Of a stretch of 64,000 nt of DNA, positions 1-7,688 are shown piece by piece. The notes below the pieces were generated by a model that saw only the letters and a program-made list of their open reading frames with translations, did not search any database and was not told the origin of the DNA. The DNA is taken from positions 1 through 64,000 of the forward strand of contig NZ_JBLJBV010000052.1 of NCBI RefSeq assembly GCF_047638075.1. Reading direction: 5' to 3'. Origin of the DNA: UBA6197 sp047638075 (GTDB lineage Bacteria; Pseudomonadota; Alphaproteobacteria; Rhodobacterales; Rhodobacteraceae). Both the position numbers and the translations under genes were made by a program. Numbering within the stretch: the stretch's first letter is position 1; each line of letters starts with the position of its first letter.

Positions 1-2597
1 ATTTCGTTGCCATCGACGAAATTCAGCTATGCGCCGATCCGGAACGCGGCCACATTTTTACCGACCGGCTTTTGAATGCCCGCGGCCTGCTTGAAACCCT
101 GTTTCTAGGGGCGGATACGATGCGGGGGGCGATTGCCGCGCTGGTGCCGAAGGTTCAGTTCACCCGCCGCGACCGATTGTCGAAATTAACGTGGGCAGGT
201 TCGAAAAAGACAAGCCGGATGCCCGCCCGCAGCGCGATTGTCGGGTTTTCGGTTGATAATGTCTATGCCGTGGCCGAGCTGCTGCGCCGTCAGAAAGGCG
301 GTTGCGCGGTGGTGATGGGCGCGCTTAGCCCCCGGACCCGCAACGCGCAGGTGGCGCTTTATCAAAATGGCGATGTGGACTATCTAGTGGCGACAGACGC
401 CATCGGCATGGGCCTCAACCTTGATATCAACCATGTCGCCTTTTCAGCCACGTCAAAGTTTGACGGTCGCCGGATGCGCAATCTGTTCCCGCATGAGATA
501 GGCCAGATCGCCGGGCGCGCCGGGCGGTACATGCGCGACGGCACCTTTGGCGTTACCGGCGAGGCAAGCCCGCTTCCGCCCGAGGTGGTGGATGCGGTCG
601 AAAACCACCGTTTCGCCCCGATCCAGCGGTTGCAGTGGCGTAGCGGGCGGCTTGAATTTGGCACCGTCGCGCGGCTGATCCAATCGCTTGAGGTCAGCCC
701 GACCGATGAATGGCTGACCCGCGCGCGGGATGCCGACGACCTTTTGGCGCTCAAATCCCTGGCCGACGCCCCCGAGGTTCAGAACCGCCTGACCCACCCG
801 TCAGACGTGCGCCTGCTGTGGGATGTTTGCCGGATACCGGATTTTCGATCAATCTCGGGGGTTGAACATACAACCCTTCTGGCGCGGATATTCGAGTTTC
901 TGCAAGACCCCGGTCATGTGCCTTCGGATTGGCTGGCGGCACAGATTGCGCGTATCGACAAACCGGTTGGTGACATTGATGCGTTATCAAAACGCTTGGC
1001 GTTTATCCGCACATGGACTTATGTATCACAGCGCAAAGGATGGGTGCATGATGAATCCCATTGGCGGAATGAAACGCGCGCTGTAGAAGACCGTCTGTCA
1101 GATGCGCTGCACGGCGCGCTGACCCAACGATTTGTGGACCGGCGCACCAGCGTACTGCTGCGGCGGCTCAAACAGAAGGAGAGCCTTGTGGCCGAGGTGA
1201 ACGACAAGGGCGAAGTGACGGTTGAAGGCGAATTCGCCGGCCGTCTTGAGGGGTTCCGCTTCCGGCAGGACGGCACTTCATCGCCCGATGAGGCGAAAAT
1301 GCTGGCACGGGCTGCCTATGAGGCGCTGCGCCCAGAATTCCACTTGCGTGCGGACCGCTTTTATAACGCGCCCGACACCGAGATGGACTTTACCGAACAG
1401 GGGGGGCTGATGTGGGGCACCCAGGCGGTAGGCAAGCTGGTGAAAGGCGCCGATGCGCTGCGCCCCGGTGTTGAGGCATTCGTTGATGAAGATGCGGGTT
1501 TTGAGGTGGCCGAAAAGGTTCGTCGGCGCTTGCAGCATTTTATCGACCGCAAGGTTGCCGCGCTGTTCGACCCGCTTTTGGCGATGTCGCGCGATGAGGC
1601 GCTGACGGGGCTGGCGCGGGGCTTTGCCTTCCGTCTGGTCGAGGCTTTGGGCGTTTTGCCGCGCGACGGTGTGGCCGGCGAGGTCAAGGAACTGGATCAG
1701 GACGCCCGTGGCGCGCTGCGCAAACATGGCGTGCGTTTTGGGCAATACACGATCTTTCAGCAGGTATTGCTGAAACCCGCGCCAACGCGCTTGCGGCTGG
1801 TGCTGTGGTCGTTGGCGCAGGATCTGGCAGAGTTTCCCGAAAGCCCGCCGCCGGGTCTGGTGACGATTCCGAACCTGCCTGATGTGCCGAGGGTTCATTA
1901 TACGCTGGCCGGCTTTCATCCTGCTGGCGCCCGCGCGATCCGTATTGATATGCTCGAACGTCTGGCCGATATGCTGCGCAGTCAAGACAGTAAAGCCGGG
2001 TTTGAGGCAACGCCGGATATGCTGTCGATCACCGGAATGACGCTGGACCAGTTTACCGACCTGATGGCGGGTCTGGGCTACAAAGGCGAGCGTGGCGAAC
2101 GTGAAAAGGTCAAGGCACCAGTCGAGCCTGCGCCCGCACCGACGCCCGCGGTTGAAAGCTCCAACCCGATCCCCGAGGAAACCTCGCCTCTGGCCGAGGC
2201 CGAAGCCGAGGCCACTGCGGTGGCCGATACCGGCCCTGAAATGGAGACGTTCGTGATCTTTACCTGGGCGCCGCGCCCAAGGGGCCCCCGCCCTGAACGC
2301 GCCCCACGCGCGGCGCGCGACGTGCGCTCACATGATGCGGCCCCGCCGCGTGGCGAGCGCCCAAAGCGCGACCGCACCGCAGAAGGTGAGGGTAAACCCC
2401 AGGGCGACCGTCGCCCTGGAAAACCGCACGAACGGCGTGAGGGCAAACCCGGCGGAAAGCCTGGCGGCAAACCCGGCAAATTTGCTGGCAAGCGCGATGA
2501 CAGCCCCCGCAGCTTTGGGTCGCATCCCCCCCGGAAAGAACGTTTCGACCCCGACAGTCCTTTTGCGATTCTGGCGGCCTTGCGCGACAAGAAATGA
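1..2597 (+). CDS. Suv3-like DEAD/DExH-box RNA helicase (5' end outside window)
   Basis: Superfamily 2 helicase, probably acting on RNA. The reading frame is already open at base 3, so the N-terminal Walker A part lies upstream of the window. The visible part starts with a DEIQ Walker B box (bases 15-26), continues through helicase motifs IV-V (ATDAIGMGLNL, about 388-420) and motif VI (QIAGRAGR, about 502-525), and then a long helical middle region. From about base 2080 the protein becomes low-complexity: first Ala/Glu/Pro-rich, then a strongly basic Arg/Lys/Gly/Pro tail with KPGG repeats that is probably disordered and RNA-binding. DEIQ with QIAGRAGR is the Suv3/MgpS-type combination. The internal TTG at 72 is not the real start because homologous sequence continues upstream of it. 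The stop codon overlaps the start of the next gene (ATGA), so the two are probably co-translated. Family is confident, substrate is inferred. Confidence 0.85.
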   Translation, partial: FVAIDEIQLCADPERGHIFTDRLLNARGLLETLFLGADTMRGAIAALVPKVQFTRRDRLSKLTWAGSKKTSRMPARSAIVGFSVDNVYAVAELLRRQKGGCAVVMGALSPRTRNAQVALYQNGDVDYLVATDAIGMGLNLDINHVAFSATSKFDGRRMRNLFPHEIGQIAGRAGRYMRDGTFGVTGEASPLPPEVVDAVENHRFAPIQRLQWRSGRLEFGTVARLIQSLEVSPTDEWLTRARDADDLLALKSLADAPEVQNRLTHPSDVRLLWDVCRIPDFRSISGVEHTTLLARIFEFLQDPGHVPSDWLAAQIARIDKPVGDIDALSKRLAFIRTWTYVSQRKGWVHDESHWRNETRAVEDRLSDALHGALTQRFVDRRTSVLLRRLKQKESLVAEVNDKGEVTVEGEFAGRLEGFRFRQDGTSSPDEAKMLARAAYEALRPEFHLRADRFYNAPDTEMDFTEQGGLMWGTQAVGKLVKGADALRPGVEAFVDEDAGFEVAEKVRRRLQHFIDRKVAALFDPLLAMSRDEALTGLARGFAFRLVEALGVLPRDGVAGEVKELDQDARGALRKHGVRFGQYTIFQQVLLKPAPTRLRLVLWSLAQDLAEFPESPPPGLVTIPNLPDVPRVHYTLAGFHPAGARAIRIDMLERLADMLRSQDSKAGFEATPDMLSITGMTLDQFTDLMAGLGYKGERGEREKVKAPVEPAPAPTPAVESSNPIPEETSPLAEAEAEATAVADTGPEMETFVIFTWAPRPRGPRPERAPRAARDVRSHDAAPPRGERPKRDRTAEGEGKPQGDRRPGKPHERREGKPGGKPGGKPGKFAGKRDDSPRSFGSHPPRKERFDPDSPFAILAALRDKK

Positions 2598-2920
2598 CCG
2601 AAACGGCACAGCCGGGCCGGATTCGAATCGATAAGTGGCTATGGTACGCGCGGCTTTACAAGACGCGCGTACTGGCCGCCGAGGTGGTGTCCAAAGGCAA
2701 GATCCGTGTCAACGGTCAGAAAACCACCAAACCGGGCCGCGCGATAGGCCCGGGCGATGTCTTGGCATTTAGTTGGGCGGGCCAGCCGCGCAGTTTGTGC
2801 CTTTTGGCCTGCGGCGCGCGGCGCGGGCCTGCGGCCGAAGCGTCGGCGCTTTACAAGGATTTGGCATCGCCACAGGATCATGTTCCTGATAAGCCCCAAA
2901 CTACCAAACGGCCGTTCTGA
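2594..2920 (+). CDS. hslR: RNA-binding S4 domain protein, Hsp15-like
   Basis: Small S4-fold RNA-binding protein of 108 residues. The S4 domain covers about residues 9-65, opening with RIRIDKWLWYARLYKTR and including the KGKIRVNG and KPGRAIGPGD segments typical of Hsp15/HslR. In E. coli the homologue binds free 50S subunits carrying nascent chains during heat stress. The C-terminal 35 residues are variable. The start overlaps the helicase stop by 4 nt, suggesting an RNA-metabolism operon. The family call is firm; the exact role here is taken from the family. Confidence 0.85.
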   Translation: MTETAQPGRIRIDKWLWYARLYKTRVLAAEVVSKGKIRVNGQKTTKPGRAIGPGDVLAFSWAGQPRSLCLLACGARRGPAAEASALYKDLASPQDHVPDKPQTTKRPF

Positions 2921-3027
2921 GCGAAAGTCAGATCGCCGCAACCCGGCCTTTCCGCTGCGCCTGATCTTGATTGATCCGCCTGCCAAGGCTAGGTAACGTC
3001 GAAACACGAAGAAATTCTGGTGGACCC

Positions 3028-3366
3028 ATGACCTACGTCGTCACCGATAACTGCATCGCCTGCAAATACACCGACTGTGTTGAAGTGTGTCCGGTGGACT
3101 GCTTTTACGAAGGGGAAAATACGCTCGTCATTCATCCCGATGAATGCATAGACTGCGGCGTTTGTGAACCTGAATGCCCTGCGGATGCCATTCGTCCGGA
3201 TACTGAGCCGAATATGGACCCTTGGGTGGAATTCAACCGGAAGTATGCCGATCTGTGGCCCGTCATCACCCAAAAGAAAGATCCGCTTCCTGAGGCGGAA
3301 GAGCGCGATGGCGAAAAAGACAAGTTGGAAAAATATTTCGACCCTACCCCCGGCAAGGGTGACTGA
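3028..3366 (+). CDS. fdxA: 7Fe-8S ferredoxin FdxA
   Basis: Seven-iron ferredoxin of 112 residues, a soluble electron carrier with one [3Fe-4S] and one [4Fe-4S] cluster. Cysteines at 9, 17 and 50 fit the 3Fe cluster. Cysteines 21, 40, 43 and 46 fit the 4Fe cluster, the Azotobacter FdI arrangement. Cys12 and Cys25 are extra. The acidic C-terminal extension, with aromatic residues and ending DPTPGKGD, is normal for alphaproteobacterial FdxA. The start at 3028 gives the usual MTYVVTDNC N-terminus; the longer frame from 2971 is rejected. It sits alone between hslR and carD. Confidence 0.93.
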   Translation: MTYVVTDNCIACKYTDCVEVCPVDCFYEGENTLVIHPDECIDCGVCEPECPADAIRPDTEPNMDPWVEFNRKYADLWPVITQKKDPLPEAEERDGEKDKLEKYFDPTPGKGD

Positions 3367-3649
3367 TTCGGTTTTTGTACCGATTTTGACACGATGACCG
3401 GCCCTGAAACGTCTTTAACCCTTTGATGTGTAAGGGGGGATGTGCTGCATCGCAGCACTGTGCTTTGAAATGGGCGTTTTTTGTGTTATGGTTCCGCCAC
3501 AAGGATTGTGGATCTGTCGCCCGGCAAGACTGCGCGCTTGCGGAGAGTTCCCGTAAATGAACAATGATCGCTCTGAAAGCACAGGCTTTTGGAGCGTCGG
3601 TTGTGGAATATAAATGGCGATGCCAGGTCGCCGGCAAGGAAGTGGCTTT
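3367..3649 (+). other. Intergenic region fdxA-carD
   Basis: A 283-bp gap with lower GC than its surroundings. It must hold the carD promoter and 5' leader. I see no convincing small gene and no promoter that stands out enough to place. Confidence 0.5.
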
Positions 3650-4156
3650 ATGACCAAGAAGAAAACCGACTTTCATCCTAACGAGTTTGTCGTCTATCCC
3701 GCACATGGCGTCGGCAAGATCATCTCGATCGAAGAGCAGGAAATTGCTGGCTTGCGCCTGGAGTTGTTTGTCATTTCATTCGAAAAAGACAAGATGACCC
3801 TGCGGGTTCCGACCCATAAGGCGACTGAGATTGGCATGCGCTCACTTTCGTCGCCGGATGTGGTTTCCCGGGCTTTGGAAACCTTGAAGGGTAAGGCCAA
3901 GGTCAAGCGGGCCATGTGGTCACGCCGTGCGCAGGAATATGAGCAGAAAATCAATTCCGGCGATCTGATGGCAATTGCCGAAGTCGTGCGCGATCTGCAT
4001 CGCAGCGATGATCAGCGTGAACAATCCTATTCCGAGCGTCAGTTGTATGAGGCCGCACTGGAACGGTTGACCCGCGAGGTGGCAGCCGTCTCGGGCACAG
4101 ACGAGGCCGGTGCCGCAAAGGCTGTGGATAACGTTTTGGTGTCGCGAGCTGCCTGA
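3650..4156 (+). CDS. carD: CarD family transcriptional regulator
   Basis: RNA polymerase-binding regulator of 168 residues. The N-terminal RNAP-interacting Tudor-like domain starts at about residue 8 (FHPNEFVVYPAHGVGKI) and is followed by a helical DNA-binding part containing AMWSRRAQEYEQKINSGDL. CarD proteins stabilise open complexes at many promoters, including rRNA promoters, and are usual in Rhodobacteraceae. The start at 3650 is preferred over the ATG at 3614 because AAGGAAG lies about 8 nt upstream and family members begin at this point. A 283-bp non-coding leader precedes the gene and a hairpin terminator follows it. Confidence 0.93.
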   Translation: MTKKKTDFHPNEFVVYPAHGVGKIISIEEQEIAGLRLELFVISFEKDKMTLRVPTHKATEIGMRSLSSPDVVSRALETLKGKAKVKRAMWSRRAQEYEQKINSGDLMAIAEVVRDLHRSDDQREQSYSERQLYEAALERLTREVAAVSGTDEAGAAKAVDNVLVSRAA

Positions 4157-4226
4157 TTTCGGCAGTTGAGCTTATGAAAAGCGACAGGGCGCCACGAAGT
4201 CCCGAACGTGCTGCAAAAAATGCTTT

Positions 4227-4255
4227 GGCTGGCCACATGTTGGCCAGCCTCTTTC
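4227..4255 (+). terminator. Rho-independent terminator after carD
   Basis: A perfect 9-bp stem (4227-4235 with 4241-4249, GGCTGGCCA / TGGCCAGCC) and a 5-nt loop, followed by a short T-rich stretch. It lies between the convergent genes carD (+) and pcs (-) and could serve both. Confidence 0.75.
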
Positions 4256-4299
4256 AAGAAAATACCCCCGCCACCATCGCCCCGCCATTTGCGCGAAGA

Positions 4300-5010
4300 T
4301 CATGACAAGCTGGCATTAGGTGTGCGGGCGGGCAGGATTTGCTGTGCGATACCGGCCAACAGCAGGTAAAGCGAGGTAACCACCAGCCCCCAATGCGCCC
4401 AGCTTTCGGGGTGAAAATCAACCCAGGCCGCCCAGCCCGCAAAGCTTGTCCAGGCCAACGCAATCGGCAACGATACCGTGCGCCAGCGTTCGGTTCGGAC
4501 CGGGTGGATGAATTTGAGGTTGGTGAACATCGTGGCAGCCAGCGCTACCACTATACCCAGCATCAGCCAGAAATTCGGCTCGATCGCGAACAGGACCAGC
4601 ACCACCATGTTCCAGCACGCAGGGAAGCCCGCAAAGGAATTATCCTTAGTCTTCATTCGTGTGTCGACAAAGTAGATGACGGAACCGTAGGTGATGACGA
4701 TGATCGCGATCCATCCTGTCCATCCCGGCAACAGCCCCGATTCAAACAGCGCAAAGGCCGGGATGAAGACATAGGTCAAATAGTCGATGATCATATCCAG
4801 CATCACACCGTCATAAGTGGGCCAGTTCTTCTTTACATTGTAGCGCCGCGCCAATGGGCCATCTATGCCGTCCACCACCAGTGCTACCACCAGCCACAGG
4901 AACATCAGGCTCCATTTTTCCTCGACGGCGGCCAGCATCGCCAACATTGACAGAACCGCCCCGGTGGCGGTCAGCAGATGTACGGACAGGGCTTTGAGCG
5001 AATTTGTCAT
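4300..5010 (-). CDS. pcs: Phosphatidylcholine synthase
   Basis: Integral membrane enzyme that condenses CDP-diacylglycerol with choline to give phosphatidylcholine in one step. The 236-residue protein has about 7-8 hydrophobic segments and the CDP-alcohol phosphotransferase signature DGIDGPLARR followed by DGVMLDMIIDYLTY, which is the Pcs-specific version. Pcs is common in alphaproteobacteria that live with eukaryotes or use host choline. It is downstream of xerC in the same direction, with a 39-nt gap, and converges on carD. Confidence 0.93.
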   Translation of the reverse strand: MTNSLKALSVHLLTATGAVLSMLAMLAAVEEKWSLMFLWLVVALVVDGIDGPLARRYNVKKNWPTYDGVMLDMIIDYLTYVFIPAFALFESGLLPGWTGWIAIIVITYGSVIYFVDTRMKTKDNSFAGFPACWNMVVLVLFAIEPNFWLMLGIVVALAATMFTNLKFIHPVRTERWRTVSLPIALAWTSFAGWAAWVDFHPESWAHWGLVVTSLYLLLAGIAQQILPARTPNASLS

Positions 5011-5049
5011 GGCGGGTTTTTGGCGGAAATCATTTGCACCTGCAACCGT

Positions 5050-5973
5050 TCAGGCGCGCGGATGGGCATTTTCGTAGATTTCCATCAACCGGGTACTGTC
5101 GACAGAGGTATAAATCTGGGTGGTTGCAAGACTGGCGTGGCCCAATAGTTCCTGAATTGCGCGCAAATCGCCCCCGGCGGCCAGCAGATGCGTGGCAAAG
5201 CTGTGACGCAGCGCGTGCGGGGTGGCAGTAGCGGGCAGGCCAAGGCGCATCCTGGCCTGTTCCATTGCGCGGGTAATCAGGCGCGGGTTCAGTGGCCCGC
5301 CCCGGGCCCCGCGAAACAGGGGGGCATCGGCGGCCATCGGGTGCGGGCTGAGGCGCAGATACGCGGCCACGGCATCGCGGGCGGCGGGCAGAACGGGAAC
5401 CAGCCGTTCCTTGCCACCCTTGCCGATGATACGCAGCACTTCCGGCAGGGGCACATCGGCACCGGTCAGGCCCAACGCCTCGGATATGCGCAGGCCGCAA
5501 CCGTATAGCAGCGTCACCACCGCCGCATCGCGGGCCGCGACCCAGGGCAACACCGCTTGCGTATCCACCTCAGAGATGACCGCGCGGGCGGCCTCTTCGC
5601 TTAGCGGGCGGGGCAGTTTGCGGGTGAATTTCGGCGCTTTCGCAGCCAGCACATGGGTTGCGTCAAAATTCTGACGGTCAGCCAGCCAACGGATGAAGGA
5701 TTTGATCGAGGAAAGCCGGCGCGCCAGTGACCGCGCCCCCAAGCCCCGCCCCCTTTCGGCGGCCAGAAAGGCGCGCATATCGGCCTGGGTAACCGCAGCC
5801 AAGCGGCCAAGGCCCAGCCCTTCGCCATGGTGAAGGCATAAAAACCCAAGAAAAGCGGCAACATCGGCGCGGTAGGCGGTCAGTGTGTGGGGGGCTGCGC
5901 CATCCAGCGCGCGTAGGTGGTCCAGCCAGTTTGCCAGCGCGTCACCGGCGGCAGGGGAAAACCCCAACGCCAT
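5050..5973 (-). CDS. xerC: Tyrosine recombinase XerC
   Basis: Site-specific tyrosine recombinase that with XerD resolves chromosome dimers at dif. The protein has 307 residues from the ATG at 5973, or 324 if translation begins at 6024, which would overlap DUF484. The N-terminal SAM-like core-binding domain covers about residues 10-95. The catalytic domain carries the Arg in the YGCGLRISEALGL segment, the HALRHSFATHLL box, LLGHASLATTQIYTSV and the final Tyr nucleophile. The gene is preceded by DUF484 with a 13-nt gap. DUF484-xerC is a conserved pair, so this is a housekeeping recombinase and not a phage integrase. Confidence 0.92.
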   Translation of the reverse strand: MALGFSPAAGDALANWLDHLRALDGAAPHTLTAYRADVAAFLGFLCLHHGEGLGLGRLAAVTQADMRAFLAAERGRGLGARSLARRLSSIKSFIRWLADRQNFDATHVLAAKAPKFTRKLPRPLSEEAARAVISEVDTQAVLPWVAARDAAVVTLLYGCGLRISEALGLTGADVPLPEVLRIIGKGGKERLVPVLPAARDAVAAYLRLSPHPMAADAPLFRGARGGPLNPRLITRAMEQARMRLGLPATATPHALRHSFATHLLAAGGDLRAIQELLGHASLATTQIYTSVDSTRLMEIYENAHPRA

Positions 5974-5986
5974 CACCCCCGCCCCG

Positions 5987-6718
5987 TCACGATAGCCAGC
6001 GCCGCATGGCGCGTTCAAACACACCCGCGAAAAACGCCAGCAGATCGGTGCCCTGCGAGGCTTTGAACTGGTTCGGATCCTCGGCGCCCATGACCAGCAT
6101 ACCCGGTAACCGCCCCACGCCGAAATCCAGCCGCATCAGCGCCTCGGAACGGATCCAGTCCGCGGTATTGCCGTAAATTACGTTGGAATGTGGTTGTGTC
6201 TGGCGTAGCACCACAGGGCGCGGCTGGCCTGTGCGCCCTGCGCGCATATAGTCCAGGATAAACCCCGGTTCGGCCACGCACAGCACGTCGCTTAGCCGGC
6301 GCAACGCCGGGTCATTTTCGTTGTGCGCGCTTTCCAGAACCAATCGCACGGTATCAACGCGCAAGATGTCGGAAACCGTCGTGCCGAGGTTCTTCAGAAA
6401 TTCCTCAAACTCGACCGGATCAAGCATTTTCAGCACGGCGCGGTGGATCTGATTGGTCCCGGCCAGGTTTTCATAGGCGGCGGCAATCACCGAGCGGTGC
6501 GTGTCTTCCAGCCGATCCAGACGCGCCTCAAGCCGTTCCATCGCCACGCCGCGCAGATCGACGATATTGGTGCCCATCGCCCGTTCATTCGCGGCGATCA
6601 ATGCGCGCATCAGGTCGCGATCCTCAAGAATCATCTCAGGGGTGGAAATGATCTTGTCGCGCAATTGCGCCGCGATTGCGGTGTCTGCCATGCCTGCCAC
6701 GCTCGTTTCAGGGTTCAT
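5987..6718 (-). CDS. DUF484 family protein
   Basis: Conserved protein of 243 residues with a GAF-like fold predicted for the family, upstream of xerC. The N-terminal part contains a helical segment with EDRDLMRALIAANER, and the C-terminal half (VLRVDTVRLVLES to GRLPGMLVMGAEDPNQF) resembles a GAF sensor domain. The biochemical function of DUF484 is unknown. Its linkage to xerC suggests a link to chromosome processing or simply an old operon. No transmembrane segment or signal peptide is seen. Confidence 0.85.
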   Translation of the reverse strand: MNPETSVAGMADTAIAAQLRDKIISTPEMILEDRDLMRALIAANERAMGTNIVDLRGVAMERLEARLDRLEDTHRSVIAAAYENLAGTNQIHRAVLKMLDPVEFEEFLKNLGTTVSDILRVDTVRLVLESAHNENDPALRRLSDVLCVAEPGFILDYMRAGRTGQPRPVVLRQTQPHSNVIYGNTADWIRSEALMRLDFGVGRLPGMLVMGAEDPNQFKASQGTDLLAFFAGVFERAMRRWLS

Positions 6719-6819
6719 TTTTGGTTACCATACACATGTTGAACGACAAATCAGGCATTTTTTGGTTGGTATCCGAAAAGTTTGGGCGGCTATGCAAATG
6801 TGCCAGCCGCCCAAGGGTA

Positions 6820-7470
6820 TCAGATGCTTTGACCGGTTTGCGCCCAGTCTTTCAAAAACTGCTCAAGCCCCTTGTCTGTCAGGGGGTGGTTGACCATGGC
6901 CTTGATGACCGAAGGGGGCGCGGTGATCACATCGGCGCCGATCCGCGCCACATCGGTGATGTGATTGACCGAACGGATCGAGGCGGCAAGGATTTCGGTG
7001 TCAAAGTCGTAATTGTCATAGATCAGGCGGATATCTTCGATAAGTTGCACGCCATCCATGTTGATATCGTCCAAGCGCCCGATGAAGGGCGAAATGAATG
7101 CGGCCCCGGCTTTGGCCGCCAAAATCGCCTGTGCAGCCGAAAAGCAGAGCGTGACGTTGACCATATGGCCTTCGGATGCGAAAGCCTTGCAGGCGGTCAG
7201 CCCGTCCCAGGTCAGCGGCACCTTGATCGCAATATTGGAGGCGATCTTGGCCAGTTTCAAACCTTCGGTGATCATTGCCTTGGCCTCGGTGGCCACCACT
7301 TCGGCGGAAACGGGACCAGAGACCATGTCGCAGATCTCTTTCGTGACTTCGACAATGTCGCGCCCTGATTTGAGGATCAGTGACGGGTTGGTGGTGACGC
7401 CGTCCACCATGCCAAGGTCGTTCAGCTCGCGGATCGCGGCGACATCTGCGGTATCAACGAAAAATTTCAT
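6820..7470 (-). CDS. fsa: Transaldolase / fructose-6-phosphate aldolase family protein
   Basis: TIM-barrel class I aldolase of 216 residues, the short FSA/TalC-type transaldolase. The N-terminus MKFFVDTADVAAIREL and VTTNPSLI are diagnostic. The Schiff-base lysine is Lys83 in NIAIKVPLT. The length fits the short subfamily that acts either as transaldolase (pentose phosphate pathway) or as fructose-6-phosphate aldolase; sequence alone does not separate these. The start at 7470 has CAGGAG about 8 nt upstream. A longer frame reaches 7662 but has no family support. Confidence 0.9.
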   Translation of the reverse strand: MKFFVDTADVAAIRELNDLGMVDGVTTNPSLILKSGRDIVEVTKEICDMVSGPVSAEVVATEAKAMITEGLKLAKIASNIAIKVPLTWDGLTACKAFASEGHMVNVTLCFSAAQAILAAKAGAAFISPFIGRLDDINMDGVQLIEDIRLIYDNYDFDTEILAASIRSVNHITDVARIGADVITAPPSVIKAMVNHPLTDKGLEQFLKDWAQTGQSI

Positions 7471-7584
7471 CGGAAGACTCCTGAAGGGTGTTTGGCCGCG
7501 TGATAGCGCAAAGCGGCGGTTGCCGGAACCCCTGACCGACGGGTGCACAGATTGCCATCGGGAAAGGGGGGCTGCCTGCCCCCC

Positions 7585-7620
7585 CGCCTTCGGCGCCCCC
7601 CCGGGGATATTTCTGCCAGC
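7585..7620. repeat. REP-like GC-rich element ending in GGGGATATTT
   Basis: A C/G-rich run with a short palindrome (CGCCTTCGGCG at 7585-7595) followed by CCCCCGGGGATATTT. Similar pieces occur at 9932-9957 and 60931-60955 in this window, always between genes. This resembles the dispersed intergenic repeats known from Rhodobacteraceae. Here it sits between divergent fsa and priA. Confidence 0.4.
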
Positions 7621-7688
7621 GAGAATTGCCGCATTCTTTTTGCATTCAAGTATCCCCGCCAAATGCAGATCTGCGAGGGGAGCGCGTC

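Noticed and set aside
5050..5973. XerC-like recombinase as a phage integrase
   Set aside because: Conserved DUF484-xerC pairing and lack of nearby phage genes support the housekeeping dif recombinase.
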